Below the pieces are notes generated by a model. The model made no database searches. It was not told where the DNA came from and was given only the letters and a program-made list of their open reading frames with translations. Of a DNA stretch of 14,565 nt, positions 1 to 7,542 are shown in pieces (position 1 is the stretch's first letter; each line of letters begins with the position of its first letter). The position numbers and the translations under genes are program-made. The DNA is from Rhodospirillaceae bacterium (GTDB lineage Bacteria; Pseudomonadota; Alphaproteobacteria; UBA9219), in NCBI GenBank assembly GCA_003486725.1, contig DNGD01000064.1:1-14565 (forward strand), in the 5' to 3' direction.

Positions 1-642
1 GCGCTGGACAAGGCTCTATGTCAGTTCACCAACATCGCGCTTGCCGATGCCGCGCTTACGCTGACCGACGCGCAAATGCTGGGCAACATGGCGCTCAAAT
101 TCACGGGCGCGTTGACAGCGGTGCGGATCATTACCGTTCCAGCGCGGGCAAAGCTGCTCTTTGTTGAAAATGCGACAACGGGAGGATTCTCACTCACGGT
201 TAAAACGCCCTCCGGCACAGCCAGTATCGTGGGGAGTGGGGAGCGCAAACTCCTTTACTGCAATGGGGCGGACTTCTCGGTGGTGGCTGAGGCTGGCGTG
301 GCCGCGCCCTACGACATTGGAGGCTCTTTTGTCGGCAAGCCAAGTGCGGGAAGCATTATCCTTCGTTTTCCCATGCCTCGCGCTGTGCGATTTGTGCCGG
401 GGCTTTCTCCCAGCAAAGGCGTAGCGGCAACGGCACCAACGGGCGCAGTGTCCTTTCTGCTTCGCAAGAACGGCGCGCAGTTTGCCACGATGGATTTTGC
501 GGCGGCGGCGACAACCGCAACCTTCACCTGCGCCAGCAACACGGATTTTGCAGTCGGCGACGTCTTAACGCTGGTTGCCCCATCCACACCCGACGACACG
601 CTGGCCGACATCGGCTTTGCGTTGGCTGGCCTTCGCATATAA
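1..642 (+). CDS. Phage structural (tail-associated) protein, 3' part only
   Basis: The reading frame is open from the first base of the window and ends with TAA at 640-642, so the start lies upstream. The Met codon at 76 has no ribosome binding site and is internal. About 213 residues are visible, rich in Ala, Thr, Gly and Ser with alternating hydrophobic stretches, which suggests a beta-rich virion surface or tail protein. No catalytic motif, signal peptide or membrane segment is seen. It lies 13 bases upstream of a LamG-like tail gene and in the same direction, so a structural role is inferred from context rather than from a recognised domain. I cannot name a family. Being a real gene is fairly certain; the role is moderate. 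Confidence 0.7.
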   Translation, partial: ALDKALCQFTNIALADAALTLTDAQMLGNMALKFTGALTAVRIITVPARAKLLFVENATTGGFSLTVKTPSGTASIVGSGERKLLYCNGADFSVVAEAGVAAPYDIGGSFVGKPSAGSIILRFPMPRAVRFVPGLSPSKGVAATAPTGAVSFLLRKNGAQFATMDFAAAATTATFTCASNTDFAVGDVLTLVAPSTPDDTLADIGFALAGLRI

Positions 643-655
643 GGGAGAAAACACT

Positions 656-1681
656 ATGACCTTACGCTTTATCGACGGGTTCGATCATTTTACGACCATC
701 GCCCAACTGCTTTACAAGTACAACGAGATTGCAGCCAGCAGCTATGTCGCCTTAGATGCAGGGCGGCGGTCAGGCAGCAACGCTGTGCGTCTTTACACAG
801 CGTCCGGCTACATCACCAAAACGCTGGATGAACAAGCAACATGGATCGTCGGCGCGGCAGTCAAGATCGCCGCCATCCCTTCGAGTAATGGGGCAATCTT
901 CCAGTTTCGGGACAATTTAGGAAATACGCAGTGCTGCTTGTGTGTTACCCCCACAGGGGCTTTGGCTCTTGTTATGGGAACGACAAGCGGCACGGTGTTG
1001 GCGACCTCGGCCAACGCCATCATCGGTAATTCATGGAACTTTATCGAAGCCAAGCTCACTATTGCCGATAGTGGCGGCGTGTTCGAAGTCCGCGTAAACG
1101 GCGAGGTCTGGGCCACCTTCACGGGCGACACAAAATATTCTTCAACATTGACCACGGCAAACTCGATCCGCCTCAATGGATTCCCCTCAACGATTCAAGT
1201 TTGGTACGACGATTTTTATATCTGCGATGCAACAGGCACGGTCAATAACAGCTATCTCGGCGACGTGCGCGTGGACGCGATCTATCCGTCCGGCGTGGGG
1301 GCTTCGGCGCAGTTCACACCCACAGGCAGCGCTACCAATTGGGAGAACGCAGACGACGCCTCGCCGGACGACGACACCAGTTACAACGCCAGTGAAACGG
1401 TGGGGCATATCGACAGCTTCACCTTTGCCGACCTTACGGCGCTGAATGCCTCAATTCTTGGCGTTCAAGCCAACATTCTCGCCCGCAAGGACGATGCGGG
1501 AACACGTCTCCTTCGCGCCGTTGCACGGGTTGGATCGACTAACTACGAGGGAGCTGACTTGACGTTAACGGACTCCTATATTGATCATCGCACGATCTGG
1601 AACCAAAACCCAGCCACCGTAGCGGCGTGGACAGAGGCCGACATCAACGCCGCCGAGTTTGGCTATAAGGTGCAATCGTAA
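656..1681 (+). CDS. LamG/concanavalin-like phage tail protein
   Basis: A 341-residue protein. The ATG at 656 is chosen because AAGGGAG (641-647) stands 8 bases before it; the frame is open further upstream but without a site. The N-terminus has the motif IDGFDHFT (residues 6-13), which I recall from tail genes of alphaproteobacterial phages. A region around residues 120-195 has the pattern of a LamG/concanavalin-type beta-sandwich: a Trp-Asn-Phe-Ile-Glu strand, a V-NGE-W-A-F-G turn, and WYDDFYI near its end. Such proteins are usually minor tail or fibre components that may bind carbohydrate. The stop codon shares one base with the next start, showing tight phage-like packing. The family call comes from pattern memory and was not checked by a search. 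Confidence 0.75.
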   Translation: MTLRFIDGFDHFTTIAQLLYKYNEIAASSYVALDAGRRSGSNAVRLYTASGYITKTLDEQATWIVGAAVKIAAIPSSNGAIFQFRDNLGNTQCCLCVTPTGALALVMGTTSGTVLATSANAIIGNSWNFIEAKLTIADSGGVFEVRVNGEVWATFTGDTKYSSTLTTANSIRLNGFPSTIQVWYDDFYICDATGTVNNSYLGDVRVDAIYPSGVGASAQFTPTGSATNWENADDASPDDDTSYNASETVGHIDSFTFADLTALNASILGVQANILARKDDAGTRLLRAVARVGSTNYEGADLTLTDSYIDHRTIWNQNPATVAAWTEADINAAEFGYKVQS

Positions 1682-1890
1682 TGTTGCGCGTTACACAAAA
1701 CGCCGTTGAAGTAGTTCGCAAGCCGACGAACGCAGATCTGCGCATAACACAGGCGGCGATAGAAGTCGTCCGCCGTCCAGCCTCGCGCCACGGACGGATT
1801 ACACAAGCAGCTATGGAGGTTCTTCGCCAGAACGTCGCCGCTGCCACAGGAACGGCGCAACAGCCCCTTGTCATCATTATCGCTGGATAA
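1681..1890 (+). CDS. Small phage protein made of three 18-residue repeats
   Basis: A 69-residue protein whose ATG overlaps the previous stop (TAATG), implying translational coupling. It contains three copies of a motif of the form R-(V/I)-T-Q-x-A-x-E-V-(V/L)-R, starting at Arg3, Arg21 and Arg39, exactly 18 residues (54 bases) apart. A hydrophobic tail ending in VIIIAG follows. I recall small proteins with TQ-x-x-x-EV repeats in phage tail regions, of unknown role. Each unit alternates polar and apolar residues and could form a beta-strand, so a small repetitive fibre or an adaptor that stacks on a tail protein is possible. The function is unknown. Confidence 0.75.
   Translation: MLRVTQNAVEVVRKPTNADLRITQAAIEVVRRPASRHGRITQAAMEVLRQNVAAATGTAQQPLVIIIAG
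1687..1833 (+). repeat. Three in-frame 54-base coding repeats
   Basis: Units begin at 1687, 1741 and 1795. The encoded cores RVTQNAVEVVR, RITQAAIEVVR and RITQAAMEVLR are nearly the same, while the linkers between them differ. The conservation is clearer in protein than in DNA, which suggests old duplication kept by selection on the protein. Confidence 0.8.
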
Positions 1891-1952
1891 CAATCATGCC
1901 TCAAACCCAAATGCAACCCGCGCTCACCGAGCGGGAACAGGAGAACACGCCC

Positions 1953-2198
1953 ATGAGTCCAAACGAACAGATTGAATACTTCCGCAGCATCGGACGGTTG
2001 GAAGCGCAAGTTGCCAGCCTTATCGCCGCCGTGTCCGAACTCAAAACCAAGGTGGATGGGATCGACACGCGCCTCGACCAACTCGACCGCCTTGCGAACC
2101 GCTGGAAGGGCGGTTTCGCCGTGATCCTAACCCTCGGTGCTATCGCAGGATTCATTCTCGATAACGTCCTGCATTGGTGGTCGGCCAAAGGGTCATAA
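1953..2198 (+). CDS. Coiled-coil single-membrane-span phage protein, holin-like
   Basis: An 81-residue protein. The ATG at 1953 has AGGAGA (1939-1944) 8 bases upstream; a longer start at 1896 has no good site and would add 19 polar residues. Residues 1-50 form a heptad-like coiled coil with E-A-Q-V-A-S-L-I-A-A-V-S-E-L. A hydrophobic span follows at about residues 53-71, then a short polar tail. This layout (cytoplasmic or periplasmic coiled coil plus one membrane segment, just before the lysozyme and spanins) fits the small hemolysin XhlA-like or accessory holin proteins of phage lysis cassettes. A tail or membrane-associated structural role is also possible. It is followed directly by an intrinsic terminator. 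Confidence 0.65.
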   Translation: MSPNEQIEYFRSIGRLEAQVASLIAAVSELKTKVDGIDTRLDQLDRLANRWKGGFAVILTLGAIAGFILDNVLHWWSAKGS

Positions 2199-2220
2199 GC
2201 CGTTTCTCGCTGACTCTCCC

Positions 2221-2243
2221 AGCCGCTTTTGAGCGGCTTTTTC
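2221..2243 (+). terminator. Rho-independent terminator
   Basis: AGCCGCT (2221-2227), loop TTTG, AGCGGCT (2232-2238), then a T run to 2242. It sits 22 bases after the coiled-coil membrane gene and before the lysozyme-like gene, so it may separate the structural genes from the lysis genes or reduce read-through. Confidence 0.85.
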
Positions 2244-2267
2244 TTTGCCAAAACGAAAGGAAACACC

Positions 2268-2930
2268 ATGACTACAAAATCCGAACCTCGCGGCATCCGC
2301 AACAATAACCCCGGCAATCTGCGCCGCACCAAAGACCCATGGCAAGGTTTGGCCGCGACCCAGACGGACACAGCATTCTTTGTGTTCAAAAGCGCTGTGT
2401 ACGGCATTCGGGCACTGGCTCGGACGCTTATCAAATATCAAGACAAACATGGCCTACGCACGATCCGTCAGATTATTGGGCGTTACGCTCCCAGTACCGA
2501 GAACGACACGGTTACCTACACTAAGGCGGTTTCCGAAAAGACTGGCTTCGCACTCGATGTAGTGCTGGACATGCACAAATACGAGCATCTCAATGCCGTT
2601 GTCACGGCCATCGTCCATTATGAAAACGGCAAGCAGCCGTACACGGGCGCACAGCTAGACAAAGCCTTGGTGTTGGCAGGTGTGGAGCCTCCGACCAAAA
2701 ACTTGCAACACACGCGCACCGTAAGGGGCGGAAAGGCCGCTACAGTGGCAACCGTGGGTCTTGGGGCGTTGGAATTCGTTCGCGATAGCCTCGACCCAGC
2801 GCGTGACACCTTGCAAACGCTGGTGCCATACCTCGACATAGCCAAGTGGCTCCTGCTGGCTATCACATTAATCGGAGTTGGTATTATGATCTGGGCGCGG
2901 ATTGACGACAGCCGGAAAGGTCTGCGCTGA
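2268..2930 (+). CDS. Phage lysozyme-like (virion P5-type) protein with C-terminal membrane anchor
   Basis: A 220-residue protein. The start at 2268 has AAAGG (2256-2260) 7 bases upstream; the frame opens earlier but across the terminator. The N-terminus carries RGIRNNNPGNLRR (8-20), then W-x-G, FFVFKSAVYGIRALARTLIKYQ (37-58), RTIRQIIGRYAPSTENDT (64-81). This set is typical of phage proteins annotated as structural protein P5 or peptidoglycan hydrolases. The hydrolase-like part covers about residues 5-140. A strong hydrophobic helix (about 192-210) followed by R-I-D-D-S-R-K anchors the C-terminus in the membrane. No secretion signal is seen at the N-terminus. It most likely acts on peptidoglycan in lysis or entry. 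The stop overlaps the next start (TGATG). Catalytic residues are not assigned. Confidence 0.8.
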   Translation: MTTKSEPRGIRNNNPGNLRRTKDPWQGLAATQTDTAFFVFKSAVYGIRALARTLIKYQDKHGLRTIRQIIGRYAPSTENDTVTYTKAVSEKTGFALDVVLDMHKYEHLNAVVTAIVHYENGKQPYTGAQLDKALVLAGVEPPTKNLQHTRTVRGGKAATVATVGLGALEFVRDSLDPARDTLQTLVPYLDIAKWLLLAITLIGVGIMIWARIDDSRKGLR

Positions 2931-3169
2931 TGTGGGCGATTATATCGGGCTGGTTTTTCAACAATCTCATCAAAATCATCGGCTGGGGCGCACTTGCCGC
3001 GTCTGTGGCCGCCGTCCTCCTCGGCGCGCGCCAATCGGGCCGCACTGCCGAACGCTATGACCAACTCAAGAAAATCGTGGAGATTAAAGATGCCCAACTT
3101 CGTGCAACGATGGACGCTCCTCGCACTCGCGCTGATCTCGTTAAGCGCCTGCGAGACGGCAAGTTCTAA
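2930..3169 (+). CDS. Inner-membrane spanin (Rz-like)
   Basis: A 79-residue protein with a single N-terminal membrane helix (about residues 5-32: FFNNLIKIIGWGALAASVAA and following) and a charged, helical remainder (E-R-Y-D-Q-L-K-K-I-V-E-I-K-D-A-Q-L). This is the layout of an i-spanin, which joins an outer-membrane lipoprotein to bridge the periplasm and fuse the two membranes at the last step of lysis. Its start overlaps the lysozyme stop by one base. The o-spanin gene begins inside it in another frame, the classic Rz/Rz1 arrangement. At 79 residues it is short for Rz, so the periplasmic arm would be short. The assignment rests on layout, not on sequence similarity. Confidence 0.75.
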   Translation: MWAIISGWFFNNLIKIIGWGALAASVAAVLLGARQSGRTAERYDQLKKIVEIKDAQLRATMDAPRTRADLVKRLRDGKF

Positions 3170-3326
3170 TCCCGCCTGCGTCTGCCCGCCGATCAAGGAG
3201 TACAGTCGCGAGTTTCAGGAGAGGTTAGCTGAGGAAGTGAAGGCAGCGCTACCGGATGTCAACTATCCATCAGCTCTGCAGGATTATGCAACTCTGCGCG
3301 GACAGCTGCGTGAGTGCAGAAATTGA
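3090..3326 (+). CDS. Outer-membrane lipoprotein spanin (Rz1-like)
   Basis: A 78-residue protein starting at ATG 3090, with GTGGAG (3077-3082) 7 bases upstream inside the i-spanin gene. It begins with a lipoprotein signal peptide: basic start MPNFVQR, hydrophobic core WTLLALALISL, lipobox L-S-A-C. Lipidation is expected at the Cys of this lipobox (about residue 19). The mature part is rich in charged residues with P-A-C-V-C-P-P near its start and a helical tail. The gene overlaps the upstream spanin by 80 bases in a different frame, then runs past it, so this is an overlapping rather than fully embedded pair. It would anchor in the outer membrane and pair with the upstream protein for lysis. 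It is the last clear phage gene on this strand. Confidence 0.8.
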   Translation: MPNFVQRWTLLALALISLSACETASSNPACVCPPIKEYSREFQERLAEEVKAALPDVNYPSALQDYATLRGQLRECRN

Positions 3327-3344
3327 TAAATATGCAAAACACCT

Positions 3345-4025
3345 TCATAAACAGAACTTAATCTGCCCATACACGGCCTTGTTACGCCTGTAGTAGGCCG
3401 CCCACTCACGATCACCATAAGAGAAATGCCACCATTCGCCGTCGTAGGGAGCGAAGCCGGCTTTGACCATGCTTGCTCTCAGCAACTGGCGATTCTGCCA
3501 CGTTTCCTTGCTGATAAGGGGTGAGAATACATAGCTGGCCTTTGAAAAATCGTGGGCAGCTGTTCCCATGTCCACGAACGCGCCATTCTTGGTAACAATA
3601 CGCACATCCACGGCCCCGCCTGTTGGGTGCCCAGCAACCTCTGGTACCGCTATAAAAATGTGCGCCTGCTCGTTAAGCGTTTCTTCTGAACATTTTGGAT
3701 TGCGCTTCAAGATGTCGCTTTTGGCGTTTACAAACAGTCCGGTCTGGATGTCGATGTGACGATAGCCGTAAACTACTTCCAGTGAAGCGCCTTGCCAAAT
3801 CATCTCGATTTCGCTTTGTGCGAGCTCCAATTTCTTCAGCACGCTGTCTCTCACAAAAATATCAGAGCCCGTGAAGGACCGCATATCTGGATCAAGACAA
3901 AAAGTGCGCACGCCATTTGTTTTATCGATCATAACCATTGCCTCGCCATTCTCCTCAATGGGGACGGCGATCAGATCCGTGTATGAGAAAAACTTATCTT
4001 CCAAATTCTTGTGACAAATATCCAT
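3345..4025 (-). CDS. D-Ala-D-Ala dipeptidase, VanX/DdpX family (M15D)
   Basis: A 226-residue zinc dipeptidase-like protein, close to the usual VanX length. Key residues are visible: YGYR with Arg89 (transition-state Arg), G-H-P-T-G-G-A-V-D with zinc ligands His133 and Asp140, and E-W-W-H with catalytic Glu197 and ligand His200. The family hydrolyses D-Ala-D-Ala and related D,D-dipeptides, either to recycle wall peptides or to support glycopeptide resistance. No signal peptide is seen, so it is probably cytoplasmic. A very strong ribosome binding site (AGGAGGAG) precedes the start. It faces the phage lysis genes tail to tail with only 18 bases between, and is divergent from the regulator at 4255. 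It could be a prophage cargo gene, a host gene at the junction, or part of the metabolic locus. Confidence 0.85.
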   Translation of the reverse strand: MDICHKNLEDKFFSYTDLIAVPIEENGEAMVMIDKTNGVRTFCLDPDMRSFTGSDIFVRDSVLKKLELAQSEIEMIWQGASLEVVYGYRHIDIQTGLFVNAKSDILKRNPKCSEETLNEQAHIFIAVPEVAGHPTGGAVDVRIVTKNGAFVDMGTAAHDFSKASYVFSPLISKETWQNRQLLRASMVKAGFAPYDGEWWHFSYGDREWAAYYRRNKAVYGQIKFCL

Positions 4026-4254
4026 AACATCTCCTCCTGTACGTTACCCTGATCTTCTCAGAATCAAGGCTCTTGAAACAACATACCTTTCGATCTGTTT
4101 GCGCTTACGGTCATGCAACCAACCCATTGTTCCGCGAAAAGAACACGTAGATATCAGGCGGCGATATGCCACCGCTCATTTGCAGACAAAAGAAGATTTT
4201 ATTTGTTTTTCAATGAAATACAGATAATGATGTTCCTTATTGGAGATCATACGC

Positions 4255-4941
4255 ATGCAACAGACAGCTTATATAAAAGCGCGGCAACTGAAGGCTGCGC
4301 GCGTTTTACTTGATTGGTCGCAGGAAGATTTAGCGAGGACTTCCGGCATATCGATTGCGACCATTCGACGGCTTGAGGTTGGGTTTATTTCGCCGAGAGG
4401 AAAGACCATGGCTTCCGTGCGCCGCGCGCTGGAAGATGCGGGTCTTGAGTTCATCGATCCGGATGGCGTGCGCCGTCGTCCCGAGGACATCGTCGTCTAT
4501 CAGGGACCTGATGGCCTTATGGCTTTTCTTGATGACGTTTATGAGTTCAGCAGGAAAAAGGGTGGCGAGATCGTCACGCTTTACGCATCGGAGAAGCCAT
4601 TTTTGAAGGTTTTGAACCCTTCGGAAGATCGTGTGCACATTGACCGCATGACTCAGATAAAATCGAACATTTCATTCAAGTGCATTCTGAAGGAGACCCC
4701 AACGAAGCTCGACTGCGCCGCTTACTGCGAATATAGGCATTTGTCGAAACACTACGTGAACTCGGTTCCATTCTACGTTTACGGAGACAAGTTCGCGTCG
4801 ATCCTTTTCGACGCCGATCCATCGCCAAAAATCATCGTCATTCGATCATCGCAGATGGCGGAAGCTTATAGACAGCAGTTTCACTCCATGTGGGACAAAG
4901 CGACGCCTCTGACGACGGAGCGTGGAAAAGCCGCGAGATAA
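4255..4941 (+). CDS. XRE-type HTH transcriptional regulator with C-terminal sensor-like domain
   Basis: A 228-residue protein. ATG 4255 is preferred, with TTGGAG (4240-4245) 9 bases upstream; a TTG at 4240 would overlap that site. Residues about 8-65 form a Cro/CI-type helix-turn-helix: ARQLKAARVLLDWSQEDLAR, then TSGISIATIRRLEVG. Residues about 85-217 form a second domain that starts GLMAFLDDVYEF, has strands such as GEIVTLYASE and PKIIVIRSS, and ends AEAYRQQFHSMWDKA. This reminds me of the PLD-like sensor domain of TrmB-type regulators, but that is only a pattern impression. The gene is divergent from the dipeptidase and convergent with argH. It is a candidate local regulator of the dipeptidase or the arginine-type operons. 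Its ligand is unknown. Confidence 0.8.
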   Translation: MQQTAYIKARQLKAARVLLDWSQEDLARTSGISIATIRRLEVGFISPRGKTMASVRRALEDAGLEFIDPDGVRRRPEDIVVYQGPDGLMAFLDDVYEFSRKKGGEIVTLYASEKPFLKVLNPSEDRVHIDRMTQIKSNISFKCILKETPTKLDCAAYCEYRHLSKHYVNSVPFYVYGDKFASILFDADPSPKIIVIRSSQMAEAYRQQFHSMWDKATPLTTERGKAAR

Positions 4942-4959
4942 GACCTTTCGGCCTTTTTT
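4940..4959 (+). terminator. Weak intrinsic terminator between regulator and argH
   Basis: AAGACC (4940-4945), loop TTTC, GGCCTT (4950-4955), then T to 4959. The stem has one internal A-C mismatch, so it is weak. It overlaps the end of the regulator gene and reaches the last base of argH, which is convergent. Confidence 0.4.
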
Positions 4960-6389
4960 CAATGTGCAGGGCGCGTAGATGCGGCTTGCTTCGCTTTTCT
5001 TGCGGCCTTTTTCACGAGCGCGGGTGCAGTGCCGCCGTGGCTCTTGCGGCTTTTGGCCGAAGCGGTAGGGGTAAGGATGGAGAAGATATCCTTTGTGATG
5101 CGCGGCTCGATTTCTTGCATTTCGTACAGCGCGAGGCCGTCAAGCTGGCAGGCTTTCTCTTCAGCCATGCGGACAAGTTTGCCAGTGACGTGATGCGCCT
5201 GCCGGAAAGGCATGTTCAGATTCCGCACGAGCCAATCGGCCAGATCGGTCGCTGTGAGAAAGCCGTTTTGCAGCGCCTTGTCGAGAGCGGGTTTGTTGGC
5301 CTTGAAATCCCGCACCATTCCTGCCATCGCCGCGATCATGAGATTCAGCGTGTCTACGGCGTCGAATACGGGCTCTTTGTCTTCTTGCAAGTCTTTTGCA
5401 TAGGTCAGGGAGAGGCCTTTCAACACGACGAACAATGTGTTGAAAGATCCGAGCAGTCGCCCCGTTTTGCCGCGTACCAGTTCGGCAGCATCCGGATTGC
5501 GTTTTTGCGGCATGATGGAGCTGCCGGTGGTAAAGGCTTCTGTGAGTGTAATGAAACCAAAGCTTGGGCTGCACCAGATGACGATCTCCTCGGCCAGACG
5601 CGAGAGATGCGCGCCCAAGATTGCGGCGTCCGCCAGAAACTCAAGCGCGAAATCCCGCGCTGAGACGGCATCCATTGAGTTCGCCATAGGCCGCGCGAAG
5701 CCCAGTTCCATGGCCGTCATCTTGCGATCAATCGGAAAGGATGTACCCGCAAGCGCGGCGGCACCCAAAGGCATTTCATTCACACGTCCACGGCAATCGG
5801 CAAAGCGCGCACGGTCGCGGCTTAGCATTTCTGTGTAGGCCAGCAGATGGTGTCCCAGTGTTACGGGCTGGGCGGGCTGCATATGTGTAAAACCCGGAAT
5901 CAAAAGCGCGGCGTGTTCTTCGGCGCGTTCTGCTAGCGCTATCAACAAATCGCTCAAGGCTACGTCCAGCCCATCGATGGCGTCGCGCAGCCAAAGGCGA
6001 AAATCCGTGGCAACCTGATCGTTGCGCGAACGGGCGGTATGCAGCCGTTTGGCAGGCTCGCCGATCAAATCAAAAAGACGCGATTCCACGTTCATATGAA
6101 CGTCTTCGAGCGCCTTGGAAAAAACGAACGCTCCTGTCTCTATTTCTCTTTCGATTTTGTCGAGACCCTTCAGGATTGCGGCGGCGTCTTTTTGCGCGAT
6201 GATCCCGCACGCGCCGAGCATCTTGGCATGCGCTTTCGATGCGCGGATATCTTGCGCGTACAGCCTTTTATCTACGTCGATGGATGCGTTGATCTCGGCC
6301 ATAATCGCGGAAGGCCCTTGTGCATAATGTCCGCCCCACATCGGATTTGCGGCGACGTTTTTCTTTTCCGTTTTCTTTGCGCGTTTCAT
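4959..6389 (-). CDS. argH: Argininosuccinate lyase
   Basis: A 476-residue protein that splits argininosuccinate into arginine and fumarate in the cytoplasm, the last step of arginine synthesis. The core from [12 protein letters not shown] (about residue 17) to KSHGGTAP is full length. The signature [11 protein letters not shown] with the catalytic-loop Ser is intact, as are [12 protein letters not shown] and [20 protein letters not shown]. It has a basic 15-residue N-terminal extension (KRAKKTEKK) and a Lys/Ala-rich tail. The usual SYGGTAP near the end reads SHGGTAP. It is the third arginine-type gene and last gene of a leftward operon; its ATG follows the upstream TAA with no gap, implying translational coupling. 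An activity on another amino-succinate is possible, but nothing in the sequence argues for it. Confidence 0.95.
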   Translation of the reverse strand: MKRAKKTEKKNVAANPMWGGHYAQGPSAIMAEINASIDVDKRLYAQDIRASKAHAKMLGACGIIAQKDAAAILKGLDKIEREIETGAFVFSKALEDVHMNVESRLFDLIGEPAKRLHTARSRNDQVATDFRLWLRDAIDGLDVALSDLLIALAERAEEHAALLIPGFTHMQPAQPVTLGHHLLAYTEMLSRDRARFADCRGRVNEMPLGAAALAGTSFPIDRKMTAMELGFARPMANSMDAVSARDFALEFLADAAILGAHLSRLAEEIVIWCSPSFGFITLTEAFTTGSSIMPQKRNPDAAELVRGKTGRLLGSFNTLFVVLKGLSLTYAKDLQEDKEPVFDAVDTLNLMIAAMAGMVRDFKANKPALDKALQNGFLTATDLADWLVRNLNMPFRQAHHVTGKLVRMAEEKACQLDGLALYEMQEIEPRITKDIFSILTPTASAKSRKSHGGTAPALVKKAARKAKQAASTRPAH

Positions 6390-7478
6390 TTAAGATTCTC
6401 CACAATCAGAAAGATAGGTTTCAATAACGCTTTTATAGACAGAGATGGCCTCTTTTATCGCCAAAAGCTCTGTATATTCATCAGCAACATGCGCGACCTT
6501 AAGCTCACCCGGTCCCAAAATAATACTGGGAGCCGTGGCAAAGGCCATGTCGCAAGTTCCATCAAAAACGCATTCGTCTAGGGATGGGTAATGTTTTTGA
6601 AAAGCCTTGACGATTTTTGATTGAGGATCATTGAACATGGGCTTACGCCGGTTGAAGAGTACTTCAATTTCCATGTCTGCATCTTGGATGGAACGCAAAA
6701 TCCATTCATTGTTTTTCTTGGGCGTCGTGCGAACATCCAGCGTCGTTTCGATCAGGTCCGGAATTTGATTGGCCGTTCTGCCTCCGTTGATCAGTGTGGG
6801 CTCAATCGTCGACCCACCCCAGGGCGAGTCGTCCTTTAAATCAATGGCGCGAAGCGCTTGGATGTCTTGGACAAACTTGTCTGTCGCGTTGTCGCCTTCC
6901 CATGGCACGGATGCGTGACAACCAATGCCGCGCGAGCGCAACTTTAGCCTCATCGCTCCACGCATGGAAGTCGCCATCTTAAGGTTGGTTGGCTCCCCGA
7001 AAATGGCTGCATCATAGCGGGGCAAAGAAGGCTCAATCGTATAAAAGCCTTGTGAGCCGACTTCTTCTTCGGCAACCAGAGCGAGAATGATTCTTCCAGC
7101 CTTGGGCTTTCCAATCAGACGCATCGCCGCAATTAAGCTGACCAAAGAAGCCCCTGCATCGTTGGATCCCAGCCCGTAAAGCTTGTCGCCGACTTGCTGT
7201 GCGCCAAACGGATCATAAGTCCAGCTATCAAGTGCTTCGACCGTATCAAGGTGGCTGCACAGAAGAAGCGTAGGCCCATCGGTTTCGCCGATACTCTCGA
7301 CAACCAGATTGTTTCCTTTGCGATCCATACGACTTTGAGGAAAGTATAATTTGAGTTTTGACTGTAGAAATTGAGTTGCCGCATCCTCTCTACCAGAAGA
7401 TGACGGAATCTTAATTAACTCCTTCAGCAAGTCGATAGCTTCGGAATAAGCGTTAGCAAATAGCACAAGTGCCTCCAT
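6390..7478 (-). CDS. M20 deacylase, ArgE-like (acylornithine or acylcitrulline deacylase)
   Basis: A 362-residue cytoplasmic metallo-aminoacylase of family M20. Metal and catalytic residues are present: His76 and Asp78 (CSHLDTV), Asp107 in GLGSNDAGAS, Glu137-139 (AEEE), Glu162 (GEPT), dimer-domain His188 (GCHASVPWEGDNA), and His330 (KVAHVADEY). The GLGSNDAGAS form, instead of GRGxxDMKG of E. coli ArgE, recalls the Bacteroidetes enzymes that remove the acyl group from N-acylcitrulline. LysK-type amino-acid hydrolases are an alternative. It lies between argG and argH, as expected for the step that supplies citrulline or ornithine. Start choice is uncertain: ATG 7478 has a poor upstream site, whereas GGAGG lies just inside it and would serve a GTG at 7466 (codon 5). 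Confidence 0.85.
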   Translation of the reverse strand: MEALVLFANAYSEAIDLLKELIKIPSSSGREDAATQFLQSKLKLYFPQSRMDRKGNNLVVESIGETDGPTLLLCSHLDTVEALDSWTYDPFGAQQVGDKLYGLGSNDAGASLVSLIAAMRLIGKPKAGRIILALVAEEEVGSQGFYTIEPSLPRYDAAIFGEPTNLKMATSMRGAMRLKLRSRGIGCHASVPWEGDNATDKFVQDIQALRAIDLKDDSPWGGSTIEPTLINGGRTANQIPDLIETTLDVRTTPKKNNEWILRSIQDADMEIEVLFNRRKPMFNDPQSKIVKAFQKHYPSLDECVFDGTCDMAFATAPSIILGPGELKVAHVADEYTELLAIKEAISVYKSVIETYLSDCGES

Positions 7479-7491
7479 TTTCTATGGACGA

Positions 7492-7512
7492 ACGGCGGCT
7501 GATAGCCGCCGT
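7492..7512 (-). promoter_or_regulatory. Hairpin in the argG-argE gap
   Basis: A perfect 9-base inverted repeat ACGGCGGCT / AGCCGCCGT with a 3-base loop lies in the 64-base gap between argG and the M20 gene. There is no T run after it on either strand, so it is not a standard terminator. It could stabilise the upstream message, block polymerase partly, or set the relative expression of the two genes. Confidence 0.6.
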
Positions 7513-7542
7513 CCTCTCAAAGATTAAATATCAAGGCTACCT

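Noticed and set aside
4890..5663. 257-codon rightward frame inside argH
   Set aside because: It is the complement of a well conserved argH coding region and its product has no domain-like pattern.
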